Shown: positions 16,001 to 24,151 of the stretch, piece after piece
Layout of the letters: each line of letters opens with the position of its first letter
Position numbering within the stretch: the stretch's first letter is position 1
NCBI GenBank assembly: GCA_016872875.1
Contig: VGYW01000012.1
Location: 1-41,583 of the forward strand
Length of the DNA: 41,583 nt
Origin: Planctomycetota bacterium
GTDB lineage: Bacteria; Planctomycetota; PUPC01; DSUN01
Direction: 5' to 3'
Program-made: the position numbers and the translations under genes
The notes under the pieces: model-generated
Told to the model about the DNA's origin: nothing
Database searches by the model: none
Seen by the model: the letters and a program-made list of their open reading frames with translations, nothing else

Positions 16001-16015
16001 CGAGTAGAGAAGACT

Positions 16016-16915
16016 ATGGAAGAGACAACCACTAAGGCCCAAGTCACGTCGCTTTTCGATAATCGCGTCCTCAGCCGCCTGGAGCGCATGCGGATTGTCT
16101 TCGCGCGCAGGCCGGCCAGCCGGGCACACGGCGAACACCTCTTCGGACGCGGCGGCTCCAGCACCGAGTTCTCGGACTTCCGCGACTACGTGCCCGGCGA
16201 CGACGTCCGGTTCGTTGACTGGAACGTCTTCGCCCGGCTTAACCGTCCGTACATCAAGCTCTTCGAGCTCGAGGAGGAGATGCACGTTGCGCTCCTGGTG
16301 GACGCCTCTGGCTCGATGCTCTTCGAGGATAAGATCGAGCGTGCCAAGCAGCTCGCCGCCGCCTTCGGCGTCATGGGTCTCCTCGGCGTCGAGCGGGTCA
16401 GCGTGAGCGCCTTCAATGGCAACGGGATGGAGCGCCTCCCCCCCTGCACGGGCCGCGCCAGTATGCTCAAGCTCTTTACTTTCCTCGAACGGCTCGAAGG
16501 GGGCGGCGAGGCTCCCCTCGAGCGCGGCATCGAGGAGTTCCTCAAGCGCCACGTCGGAAAGGGAGTTGCCATCATACTTTCTGACTTTCTGACCTTCGGC
16601 GACATCCGCCGCGGCTGCAACCTCCTCTTCAGCGCGGGACTCGACGTCCAGGGCGTCCAGGTCCTCGGCCCCAGTGAACTTGAGCCCGATCTGACCGCCG
16701 ACCTGCGGCTGGTGGATTCCGAAACCCTGACCACGCTGGACATTACGGCTGCGGCGGACATCCTGGCCATCTACCAGGAGCACCGCGAGGGCTTCGCCCG
16801 CGAGCTGGCCACCCTGTGCCGCCAGCGCCAGGGGCGCTTCGCCGCAATCAGCGCCGCCGACCCCCTCGACTGGGTGCTCTTCGACCTGCTGAGAAGGGGA
16901 GGGTGGATAGAATGA
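16016..16915 (+). CDS. DUF58 protein (VWA-like, partner of MoxR)
   Basis: The 299-aa product carries the DUF58 hallmark SDFRDYVPGDDVRFVDWNVFARL (quoted in part: RDYVPGDDVRFVDW) around residues 60-80 and a metal-site motif LLVDASGSM. DUF58 proteins are soluble VWA-like partners of MoxR ATPases. No membrane segment is seen. The ATG at 16016 begins METTTKAQ-like text after the family B hairpin; the ribosome binding site is weak (GAGTAGAGAAG), so translation may depend on coupling. It sits between moxR-like and BatA-like genes, the standard order. Its stop is followed after 2 nt by another family B hairpin. Confidence 0.9.
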   Translation: MEETTTKAQVTSLFDNRVLSRLERMRIVFARRPASRAHGEHLFGRGGSSTEFSDFRDYVPGDDVRFVDWNVFARLNRPYIKLFELEEEMHVALLVDASGSMLFEDKIERAKQLAAAFGVMGLLGVERVSVSAFNGNGMERLPPCTGRASMLKLFTFLERLEGGGEAPLERGIEEFLKRHVGKGVAIILSDFLTFGDIRRGCNLLFSAGLDVQGVQVLGPSELEPDLTADLRLVDSETLTTLDITAAADILAIYQEHREGFARELATLCRQRQGRFAAISAADPLDWVLFDLLRRGGWIE

Positions 16916-16917
16916 GC

Positions 16918-17016
16918 AAGTGGATGAATGGATGGGTGGATGGGTGGATGAATGTCAGAGGAGGAGCGCCCTCGCTTCTTGCACTCATCCATTCATCCAT
17001 TCATCCACCCATCCTC
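16918..17016. repeat. Family B hairpin between DUF58 and BatA-like genes
   Basis: Arms 16918-16958 and 16984-17016, starting 2 nt after the stop. An AAGGAGG ribosome binding site for the next gene follows at 17025-17031. Confidence 0.9.
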
Positions 17017-17039
17017 TCCAGTGCAAGGAGGCGCCGCTG

Positions 17040-18944
17040 ATGTTCGGCCTCGGCTTCCACGCACTCAGCGCCGCCGTCCTCTTCGGCCTCATCGTGCCGC
17101 TCGTCCTCTTCTACTTCCTCAAGCTCAAGCGCCCGAGGCTCGAAGTGCCCTCGCTCTACCTCTGGCGGCAAGTGGTGAACGACAGCCGGGTGAACTCGCC
17201 CTTCCAGCGGTTCAAGCGGAACCTGCTCCTGTTGCTCCAACTCCTTATACTCATTGCACTTGTGCTCGCTGCGATGCAGCCGTTCTGGCGGGGGCGCGAG
17301 GGGCGCATGAAGCGCCTCCCCGTGCTGGTGGACTGCTCGGCCTCGATGGCCGCGCTCGACAAGCCGCGCGGTCGCTCCCGACTCGACGAGGCGAAGTCCC
17401 GCGTTAGTAAACTCATTGACGAAATGCTCCCAGACCAGGAGCTCTGCCTCGTCGCCTTCTCACGCACCGCGCGCCGCGCCACGAGCTTCACCAACGACAA
17501 ACGCCTCCTCCGCTCCGCCCTCGACGCCATCGAGGCCGAGGACGTGCCGAGCGACATCGAGGCCCCCCTCCGCCTCACCCAGGCACTCGCTCGCTCAGCC
17601 AGCTTCGACGAGGTGCTCCTCCTCACCGACGGCAACGTCCCCGCCCGCGCTGACTTCGAGCTCTCGTTCAAGATTGACTACCAGAGGCTCCCCCCCGCCG
17701 GCCCCAACATCGGGATCACCGCCTTCAACGCCACAAGGGCCAGCGCGGGAGACTGGCAGGCCTTCATCGGCGTCGAAGGCTCCCCCGACGCCGATCTACC
17801 TGCCACCCTTGAACTTACGGTTCAGGACGCCGGCCGTCCCTCCCCGGCCCGCGTCCTCGGCTCCGAGCGCCTCGTCGTCACCAAAGGCCGCGCCGAGCGC
17901 GTCACTTTCAGCGTCTCAGGTGAGAAGTCGGTGAGTCTGACCGCCACGCTCAAGCCCGACGGCTTCGATTCGCTGGCGGCCGACAACGTGGCATACCTCG
18001 ACCTCCCGCGGTCGCGTCCCCTCTGGGTCTACGCCCCGGCCACCCTCGCCTCCTACCGCCACGCCCTGGTCACCATGCCCACCATCCGCCTCTTCCCAGA
18101 GGAAGGCGGCAAGACCACCGAGACGAACTACGACCTCGTGATCACGGACCGCGAGGAGGATATGGCAATGAGCGCTCGGACATATCTCACCGTGGGCTTC
18201 GTCCCCCCCGAGCTGAAGCCCCTGGTCGCCATCGAGCAGAAGGGCACCGAGGTGGTGGACTGGCGCCGCAACGCCACCCTCCTTCAGCACGTGGAGCTCT
18301 CCGACCTCATCGTGCTCGACAGGCCGGCGTCGAAGGAGGGCGTCCGCCCCCTCGACTACGAGAGCCAGGGCTACGAAATCCTCGCCGAGGGCCAGCGCGG
18401 CCCGCTCCTCCTCGAAAAACGCCGCGGCCAGGAGGTCTTCTACCATCTCCTCTTCCACACGGACCATTCCACCTTGCCCTATCGCATCGGATTCCCTATC
18501 CTGGTGTCGAACCTGGTGCAAGCGGCGCTGGACCAGTCGGGGCTTGCCAAGGCACAGGGCGTGCGGACCGGCGTCCTGCCGCCGCTCCCGCTCAAGCCCG
18601 GCCGCGCCTACGCCGTCGAGGGGCCTGACGGCGCCACGCGCCACGAGACGAGTGACAAGCAGGGCCTCCTCGCCGGCATCCCAGCCCCTAAGGTCGGCCC
18701 CTATCGCGTGACCGAGGGCGGCTCGGATGCGGCTAAGCTCGGCGCCAGCCTCGTCTCCCCCACGGAGACCCAACTGGCCGGCGTCGAGGCCATCGAGTTC
18801 AACGAGAAGCTCTCCGTCGCCGCCTCCCAGGCCCCGCTGCGCACCGACCGTCCGCTCTGGTGGACCCTTGCCGTCATCGCCTTCGCCGTCCTCCTCGGCG
18901 AATGGTGGCTCTTCCAGAGGAGGCCGGGAGGATTCGTGAGATGA
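17040..18944 (+). CDS. BatA-like membrane VWA protein
   Basis: The 634-aa protein starts with the BatA N-terminal pattern: a first membrane segment (about 8-27), the cytoplasmic stretch FLKLKRPRLEVPSLYLWRQV, and a second membrane segment (LLLLLQLLILIALVLAA, about 62-80). A VWA domain follows with VDCSAS as the metal-site motif near residue 97 and VLLLTDGN. A long beta-rich region leads to a C-terminal helix (WWTLAVIAFAVLLGEWWLF). The start ATG has AAGGAGG 8 nt away. Related proteins in other bacteria are anchored in the inner membrane and work with MoxR and DUF58. The last codons overlap the next gene (ATGA). Confidence 0.88.
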   Translation: MFGLGFHALSAAVLFGLIVPLVLFYFLKLKRPRLEVPSLYLWRQVVNDSRVNSPFQRFKRNLLLLLQLLILIALVLAAMQPFWRGREGRMKRLPVLVDCSASMAALDKPRGRSRLDEAKSRVSKLIDEMLPDQELCLVAFSRTARRATSFTNDKRLLRSALDAIEAEDVPSDIEAPLRLTQALARSASFDEVLLLTDGNVPARADFELSFKIDYQRLPPAGPNIGITAFNATRASAGDWQAFIGVEGSPDADLPATLELTVQDAGRPSPARVLGSERLVVTKGRAERVTFSVSGEKSVSLTATLKPDGFDSLAADNVAYLDLPRSRPLWVYAPATLASYRHALVTMPTIRLFPEEGGKTTETNYDLVITDREEDMAMSARTYLTVGFVPPELKPLVAIEQKGTEVVDWRRNATLLQHVELSDLIVLDRPASKEGVRPLDYESQGYEILAEGQRGPLLLEKRRGQEVFYHLLFHTDHSTLPYRIGFPILVSNLVQAALDQSGLAKAQGVRTGVLPPLPLKPGRAYAVEGPDGATRHETSDKQGLLAGIPAPKVGPYRVTEGGSDAAKLGASLVSPTETQLAGVEAIEFNEKLSVAASQAPLRTDRPLWWTLAVIAFAVLLGEWWLFQRRPGGFVR

Positions 18945-21136
18945 GAGAAGAAAAGGAAAAAGTAAGAAGGCAAAAGGCAAAAGGCAAAAGGCAGAAGGCG
19001 CCATACGCGCAGTGCTGCGTGCCGCGTGCCGCGTCCCGCGTGCCGACTGAAATCAGAAATCAGAAATCAGAAATCAGAAGTCCTTTTCCCTTTTGCCTTT
19101 TGCCTTTTGCCTTTCTCCTTTTGCCTTTCTTCTCTTCCTCTGCCCAAGAGCAGGGACTTCGTCTCGACATCGAGTTCAAGGGCGCGCGGACGAGCGCGCC
19201 CATCCTCGCCCGCGCCACGCTCGCCTACTCGGGCGGCCGCCTCCTCGAAGGGCGCCTGGAACTCGTCCTGCGGTCGGCGGGCCAGGTCATCGCCACGTGC
19301 CGCAGCGGCGAGCTCGCCCTCGCCCCAGGCGGCGGCGAGAAGGCATTCGACCTCCTCCTCCCCATCTCCTGGTCCGGCCTGCGCGACAACGAGCTGGATG
19401 TCTACCCACGCTTCATCACGGAGCGAGGCGAGATCAGGCTCCCGCGCGTCCTGCGGCCCCTGCCAGAGGCCTGGGAGCGCTCCTGCGTGGTTGCCGTGAG
19501 CCGCATCCGCGAGGTGTCAGGCGAGGGCCGCAACAGGATGGACGCGAACCTGGGCCTTGAGCAGTTCCGCCCCAAGCTGCCCGAAAGGAGCCGCCGCACG
19601 CTCTCGACCACCACGGTGGGCATCGCCCCCGACGACCTGCCGATCCAGCCCCTCGCCTACACCGCCTTCGACCTCTTGTTCCTGCCCGGCAAGGGCTTCG
19701 CGTTCCTGCGCGATTCTCAGCTCGCGGCCATCGCCCGATGGGTGCGGGCGGGCGGAAGCGTCTGCATCGTCCCCTCAGGCACCCTCACCAAGGGCCACGT
19801 GCAATTCCTGAACGGGCTAGGGGATGGCGGCCCGCTCTTCCTGCTCGATGCGGCCGGGCAGTTGGTGGCGAACGGGAAGCCGCAGGTCAGCGGGAAGTGC
19901 AGCGCGCACCTCCTTCGCGCCGGCCTCGGCCGCGCCGCCGTCATCACCGCCACGCCGGACGACAAGGACTACGATTTCAAGGCGAGCGCCCCGTGGCGGA
20001 GCATCCTCGCCTTCCTCTGGAGGATTCGCGCCGCGCAACTCGACAGCATCCGCCAAGACGGTCGTTGGCGCAGCGACCTCCATTTCAACGTCGCCTTGGG
20101 TGATGAGGATTTCCCCATACCCGACGAGGGGGAGAATCGGGACGCGGCATTTGAGGCGCGGCTGGGTGCTCTGAGGGCCGACGGCCTGCCGGCGGCCGGC
20201 CTGCGCCTCATGCCGCAGGAGGTCCGCCGCATCTCCTTCGCCGCCGTCCTGCTCGTCCTCGCGCTCTTCGTGGTCCTCATCGGGCCTGTGGACTACTTCC
20301 TCCTCGGGCTCCTGCGCATTCGCAAGTTCACCTGGCTCTTCCTGCCCATCGTCGCCGGGCTGTTCACCTACTTCATGGTCAGGCTCTCCGAATACTACAT
20401 GGGCATGCACGACCGGCGCCACGCGGTCGTGTTCGTGGACGTTGACCACAAGGGGGAGCCCGTGAGGCAGTGCCGCTTCGAGCTCCTCTTCCCAGGCCGC
20501 GAGCGGGTCCTCTCGATGCCGCTCAAGAGCTCGCTCCTCAACGTCGTGCAATACGGGCGGGTGAGCGGCCAGGCCTTCCAGCGGCGCGGCCCCATCCCGC
20601 AAATGGAGGGCGGCTCGGGGGGCGGTGACCCCACTCTCTGCCTCGAGGGGAGCCTCCTCGGACAGGCCACCGCCACGCACACCGTCAGGCAATGGTCGCC
20701 CGTCCTCTACCGCACCTTCTCGCTCGACCCGCCCGACCACGCGATGAAGATAGACTGGGACGCGGTGACGCTCCTTGACTTTGCGCGGGCCGAGGACCGC
20801 TACCGAGTTCCCGAGAAGCTCGTGGGCAGCAAGGCGCGGGACTGCGCCTTCTTCCTGTTCAACCGCCGCGACTACTACCCGCTCGGGGGCAACCTGCGGG
20901 CCTACGCGTTCCTCAGCCAGCCCCTCTTCGGGCGGGGCGACACGGTCCTTCAGGCCGTCTCTTCCCCGCCGCAGTATGGGCTCTTCAGCATCGTCTCGCA
21001 GGTCTCCCCCACGGGCGCCGTCCAGTGCGAGGACATGGCCATGATCGACCCCACGGACCCCACGAAGTGGCTCCTCGTGGTGGTCGAGGCCGTGGGGGAT
21101 GACCTGTTCGTCTATCGGCGGATATATCAGGAATGA
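18941..21136 (+). CDS. GATase-like membrane protein with a repeat-encoded signal peptide
   Basis: The frame opens with ATG 18941, overlapping the previous stop (ATGA), giving 731 aa. Residues 1-66 are encoded by a composite repeat. The GGCAAAA array gives a Lys/Arg-rich start (RRQKAKGKRQKA), GCGTGCC and AATCAGA arrays follow, and the TTTTGCC array gives the hydrophobic run FPFCLLPFAFLLLPFF followed by SSSAQ, a plausible signal peptide with cleavage near 68. The rest is a periplasmic domain with a GATase-like part (FDLLFLPGKGFAFL, WVRAGGSVCIVPSGTL), two or three membrane helices at about 430-480 and a beta-rich C-terminus. It belongs to the VWA/ABC cluster and resembles the gene at 25984 in plan. 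The function is unknown. Confidence 0.75.
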   Translation: MREEKEKVRRQKAKGKRQKAPYAQCCVPRAASRVPTEIRNQKSEIRSPFPFCLLPFAFLLLPFFSSSAQEQGLRLDIEFKGARTSAPILARATLAYSGGRLLEGRLELVLRSAGQVIATCRSGELALAPGGGEKAFDLLLPISWSGLRDNELDVYPRFITERGEIRLPRVLRPLPEAWERSCVVAVSRIREVSGEGRNRMDANLGLEQFRPKLPERSRRTLSTTTVGIAPDDLPIQPLAYTAFDLLFLPGKGFAFLRDSQLAAIARWVRAGGSVCIVPSGTLTKGHVQFLNGLGDGGPLFLLDAAGQLVANGKPQVSGKCSAHLLRAGLGRAAVITATPDDKDYDFKASAPWRSILAFLWRIRAAQLDSIRQDGRWRSDLHFNVALGDEDFPIPDEGENRDAAFEARLGALRADGLPAAGLRLMPQEVRRISFAAVLLVLALFVVLIGPVDYFLLGLLRIRKFTWLFLPIVAGLFTYFMVRLSEYYMGMHDRRHAVVFVDVDHKGEPVRQCRFELLFPGRERVLSMPLKSSLLNVVQYGRVSGQAFQRRGPIPQMEGGSGGGDPTLCLEGSLLGQATATHTVRQWSPVLYRTFSLDPPDHAMKIDWDAVTLLDFARAEDRYRVPEKLVGSKARDCAFFLFNRRDYYPLGGNLRAYAFLSQPLFGRGDTVLQAVSSPPQYGLFSIVSQVSPTGAVQCEDMAMIDPTDPTKWLLVVVEAVGDDLFVYRRIYQE
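18949..19138. repeat. Composite family D hairpin (GGCAAAA / TTTTGCC arms) with nested heptamer arrays, no ORF of its own
   Basis: The left arm is about 18949-18999 (GGCAAAA units). Inside are a GCGTGCC array (about 19009-19046) and an AATCAGA array (19048-19079). The right arm is 19083-19138 (CTTTTGC units with CTTTCTC variants). It is the same arm family as the element at 14201 but lacks the four-helix-bundle gene. Confidence 0.9.
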
Positions 21137-21144
21137 GTCATCCC

Positions 21145-21243
21145 GATCGTCGTCGTTGTCGTCGTCGTCCTCGTCGTCGAATCTGAATGAGGGAAAGAGC
21201 AGGAGATTCGACGACGACGACGAGGACGACGACGAGCACGATC
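21145..21243. repeat. Family A hairpin upstream of the first ABC-2 ATPase
   Basis: Begins 8 nt after the stop. Arms 21145-21183 and 21204-21243. The loop (GAGGGAAAGAGCAGG) is in the same orientation as at 7211. GGAGG for the next gene follows at 21246. Confidence 0.9.
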
Positions 21244-21257
21244 ACGGAGGAAGAGCA

Positions 21258-22190
21258 ATGGAGTTCGTCGAAGTCAAGAACCTCTGGGTCCGCTACGGCA
21301 AGACCGTGGCGGTGCGCGACCTGACCTTCTCGATCCCGAAGGGCGAGGTGTTCGGGTTCATCGGCCCGAACGGCGCGGGAAAGACCACCACCATCAAGGT
21401 CCTCGCCACGCTCCTATCCCCCATGCAGGGCCACGTCCACATCGCGGGCGTGGACGTCCTGCGCTACCCGGAGCGGGTCCGCCCGAAGTTCGGCTACATG
21501 CCCGACTTCTTCGGGGTCTACGAGGACCTCACGGTGAAGGAATACCTCCACTTCTTCGCCGCGGCCTACCGCATGGACCGCGGCAAACGCAAGGCCGTGG
21601 TGGAAGACGTGCTGTCGCTGACCGACCTGACGGGGAAGCGCGACACGCAGGTGGACGCGCTCTCGCGCGGGATGAAGCAGCGGCTCGGCCTGGCCCGCGT
21701 GCTCCTCCACGACCCCGAGCTGCTGCTCCTCGACGAGCCGGCGAGCGGGCTCGACCCCCGCGCCCGCATCGAAATCCGCGAGCTCCTCAAGGAGCTCCGC
21801 ACCATGGGCAAGACCGTCCTCGTCTCAAGCCACATCCTCCACGAGCTCGCCCAGATGTGCACGCGCATCGGCATCATCGAGGCGGGCCACATGGTCGCCG
21901 AAGGCTCCCTCAACGACATCTACCGCCAGCTCAGCCTCCATCGAGCCGTCCACGTCCAACTCGCCAACCAGACCGATGAGCTTGTTGACAAGATCAAGAA
22001 GATTCCCGGCGTCCAGGGCGTCGAGCGGGACATAGACCGCATCTCGGTCCGCATCCGCGAAGAGGAGTTGCCTTGCGAGGACCTCCTCGAGCGCCTCGTG
22101 GCCCTCGGCGCGCGCGTCCGCATGTTCCAGCCCGAGGCGATGGACATGGAGACCGCCTTCATGAAGCTGACGGAGGGAAAGGTCGCATAG
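21258..22190 (+). CDS. ABC-2 type exporter ATPase (first copy)
   Basis: The 310-aa protein has Walker A GPNGAGKT (36-43), the signature LSRGM, Walker B LLLLDEP, the D-loop SGLDPRAR and the switch region VSSHILHELAQ. The C-terminal extension (beyond about residue 225) is usual for CcmA/NodI/GldA-type ATPases that pair with ABC-2 permeases. The ATG at 21258 has GGAGG at 21246-21250. It should energise the permeases at 22271 and 24152 that follow it. The exported substrate is unknown; in this cluster a cell-surface component is a fair guess. It is about half identical by eye to the ATPase at 28035. The TAG stop is followed at once by a heptamer repeat. Confidence 0.92.
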   Translation: MEFVEVKNLWVRYGKTVAVRDLTFSIPKGEVFGFIGPNGAGKTTTIKVLATLLSPMQGHVHIAGVDVLRYPERVRPKFGYMPDFFGVYEDLTVKEYLHFFAAAYRMDRGKRKAVVEDVLSLTDLTGKRDTQVDALSRGMKQRLGLARVLLHDPELLLLDEPASGLDPRARIEIRELLKELRTMGKTVLVSSHILHELAQMCTRIGIIEAGHMVAEGSLNDIYRQLSLHRAVHVQLANQTDELVDKIKKIPGVQGVERDIDRISVRIREEELPCEDLLERLVALGARVRMFQPEAMDMETAFMKLTEGKVA

Positions 22191-22250
22191 GAATTTCGGA
22201 TTTCCGATTTTGGATTTCGGAATTCAATCTGGAATCTGGAATCTAGGATC
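22191..22250. repeat. Heptamer inverted repeat (GATTTCG / AATCTGG) directly after a stop codon
   Basis: Starts at the base after TAG. Four GATTTCG-type heptamers are followed by AATCTGG heptamers; the central GGAATTC joins the two halves. A variant of the family C repeat. Confidence 0.85.
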
Positions 22251-22270
22251 TCCACCGGGGCGATGCTCGC

Positions 22271-24019
22271 ATGGGATTGTCAGTCCTCCACGCGCCGATC
22301 CTGAGCAAGGAGCTCATCGAGCAGGCGGCGCGGCCGCGCACCTACGTGGTGCGCGTGGCGTTCGCGGCGCTCCTCTTCGTCGTTTTCATCGCCTCGGCCT
22401 ATAGCGTGACCCGCCGCCTGGAGGCGGGCGAGGCGGTGACTGGGAGCGGGCGGGGCCTCTTCCAGATGCTCGTGCTGACGCTCTTCGCGGGGATCGTGCT
22501 CTGCCTCCCGGCCACGATGTCGGCGGCGATCACCGAGGAGAAGGAGCGGCGGACCCTCGAGCTGCTCCTCCTCACGCGGCTGAGGCCGCGGCACATCCTG
22601 TGGGAGAAGTACGCCGGGCGGCTCGTGCCCGTCCTGATGTTCCTCATCCTCTCGCTGCCGCTCCTGGCCGTGTGCTACGCTTTCGGGGGCCTGACTGCGG
22701 ACGACCTTCTGATCGCGGCCTACGTGCTCTTCCTGACCTGTCTCCAGGTCGGAGCGCTGGCGCTCATGTGCTCGGCCTGGTGCCGCACGAGCCTGAGCGC
22801 GTTCTTCACCTCCTATGCCCTCCTGGTGGTCATCTACCTCCTTGGCTGGCCGCTCACGAGCTCGGGCGGGTGGGTTGACCAGACGATGTTGCCCCTCTGC
22901 CCATATGTGCTCCTCGACGCGAGGGACTTTGCGTCGGCATTTGAGACGAGCCATCTTATGCTCCTGTCCGTAGTCTTCTTCCTGGTCATGGCCCGCGTGT
23001 TTCTGGTTCGTCGGGCGTTTGTGGCGCCGAGGCGGCTCCTGGTGGCGTTCTTTCGGCGGCTGGATGGGTTCCTGGAGCGCCACGGCCTGGCGCTTCGCTT
23101 CCGCAGGCGGCGCCGCCACCTGCGGCATTGGGAGGACCTGCCGGACCGCAAGCCAATCGGCTGGCGCGAGGTGGCCCGGAAGCCTCTTGTGAAGCCCGCC
23201 CACCTCGTCTACATCCTCTTGCTCCTCGAGGGGCCGGTGCTGCTCTTCCTGCTGGTGCTCTCGCTCTCGGAGAAGTCGTCGGAGCCGGGCGTGGCGTTCA
23301 TTGCGCCGCGTGGCGCGCTGTGGGAGGTGGGGACGGCGGCGGTGGTGGGGATGAGCGTGAACGCGATCTCGGCGGAGCGGTCGGCCCAGACGCTCGAGGT
23401 GCTGCTTACGACGCCGATAGCGGGACGCGACATCGTGCGGCAGAAGCTCCACGGGGTCCGCCGCGTCATCGCCGTCTTCTTCGTGCCGTTCGGCACGCTC
23501 TTCCTGGCGCAGCTCCTGCGGGTGCAGGAGGGCTACGCGAGTTGGCGATCGAGCCCGGCCGCGGTGCGCCTCTCGTTCGTCGGCCTGTCGTTCCTCTCAG
23601 TGGGCCTCTTCCTCTGGCAGTTCGCCTGGCTGACGATGTGGATGGGGCTGCGGACGCGGAGCCGCTCGCGCGCGGTGGTCTCCAGCGTGGTGGCCCTGCT
23701 GGTCTGGAGCGCCGCCCCGCTCCTGGGCGTGGCACAGGCCTGGTCGGGAAACCTCCACCGCCCCTCGCTGTGGGACGTCTTCGCGCCGCTGACGAGTCCC
23801 GTGGGCTGCATCGCGGTCTGCGAGGTCTTCCCCAACCCCTATTGGGCCGAGATGAGCGATGCGCTCGGCTTCCTCTTCGTGGCCGTGTTCCTTCACGCGG
23901 GGGTGTTGTTCGTCTTTCGGTTCCTCTGCCTGAGGCGTGCGGATGCCTACCTCGGGCGGGCGCGCCCGCGGCGCCGCTTCACGAGCGGAGGCTTCTTCTA
24001 TGCGCCCCCGGAGCAGTAG
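22271..24019 (+). CDS. ABC-2 type exporter permease (first of a tandem pair)
   Basis: The 582-aa integral membrane protein has roughly twelve hydrophobic segments in two halves. Family-like landmarks are SAAITEEKERRTLELLLLTRL after the second segment (quoted in part: EEKERRTLELLLLTRL) and AERSAQTLEVLLTTPI in the second half. Both place the coupling helix that contacts the ATPase. The central linker is basic (RFRRRRRHLRHWEDLPDRK-like) and likely cytoplasmic. It works with the ATPase at 21258. It is a paralogue of the next permease: both begin with KELIEQAARPRTYVVRV-like text and end CLRRADxYLGRA. The ATG at 22271 has a poor ribosome binding site after the heptamer repeat. Confidence 0.88.
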   Translation: MGLSVLHAPILSKELIEQAARPRTYVVRVAFAALLFVVFIASAYSVTRRLEAGEAVTGSGRGLFQMLVLTLFAGIVLCLPATMSAAITEEKERRTLELLLLTRLRPRHILWEKYAGRLVPVLMFLILSLPLLAVCYAFGGLTADDLLIAAYVLFLTCLQVGALALMCSAWCRTSLSAFFTSYALLVVIYLLGWPLTSSGGWVDQTMLPLCPYVLLDARDFASAFETSHLMLLSVVFFLVMARVFLVRRAFVAPRRLLVAFFRRLDGFLERHGLALRFRRRRRHLRHWEDLPDRKPIGWREVARKPLVKPAHLVYILLLLEGPVLLFLLVLSLSEKSSEPGVAFIAPRGALWEVGTAAVVGMSVNAISAERSAQTLEVLLTTPIAGRDIVRQKLHGVRRVIAVFFVPFGTLFLAQLLRVQEGYASWRSSPAAVRLSFVGLSFLSVGLFLWQFAWLTMWMGLRTRSRSRAVVSSVVALLVWSAAPLLGVAQAWSGNLHRPSLWDVFAPLTSPVGCIAVCEVFPNPYWAEMSDALGFLFVAVFLHAGVLFVFRFLCLRRADAYLGRARPRRRFTSGGFFYAPPEQ

Positions 24020-24031
24020 ACGAAAGGGAGG

Positions 24032-24126
24032 GGGGATGAATGGTTGAATGGATGGGTGGATGAATGTCAGAAGAAGGTGGCCTCAGACTCTTGCATTCAT
24101 CCACCCATCCACCCATCCAATCATCC
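24032..24126. repeat. Family B hairpin between the paired permeases
   Basis: Arms 24032-24070 and 24091-24126, starting 12 nt after the stop. The ends GGGGATGAATGG and CCAATCATCC match the copy at 27882. A GAGGAG ribosome binding site follows at 24137-24142. Confidence 0.9.
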
Positions 24127-24151
24127 TCTTTTCAGTGAGGAGTGAGCCGTT

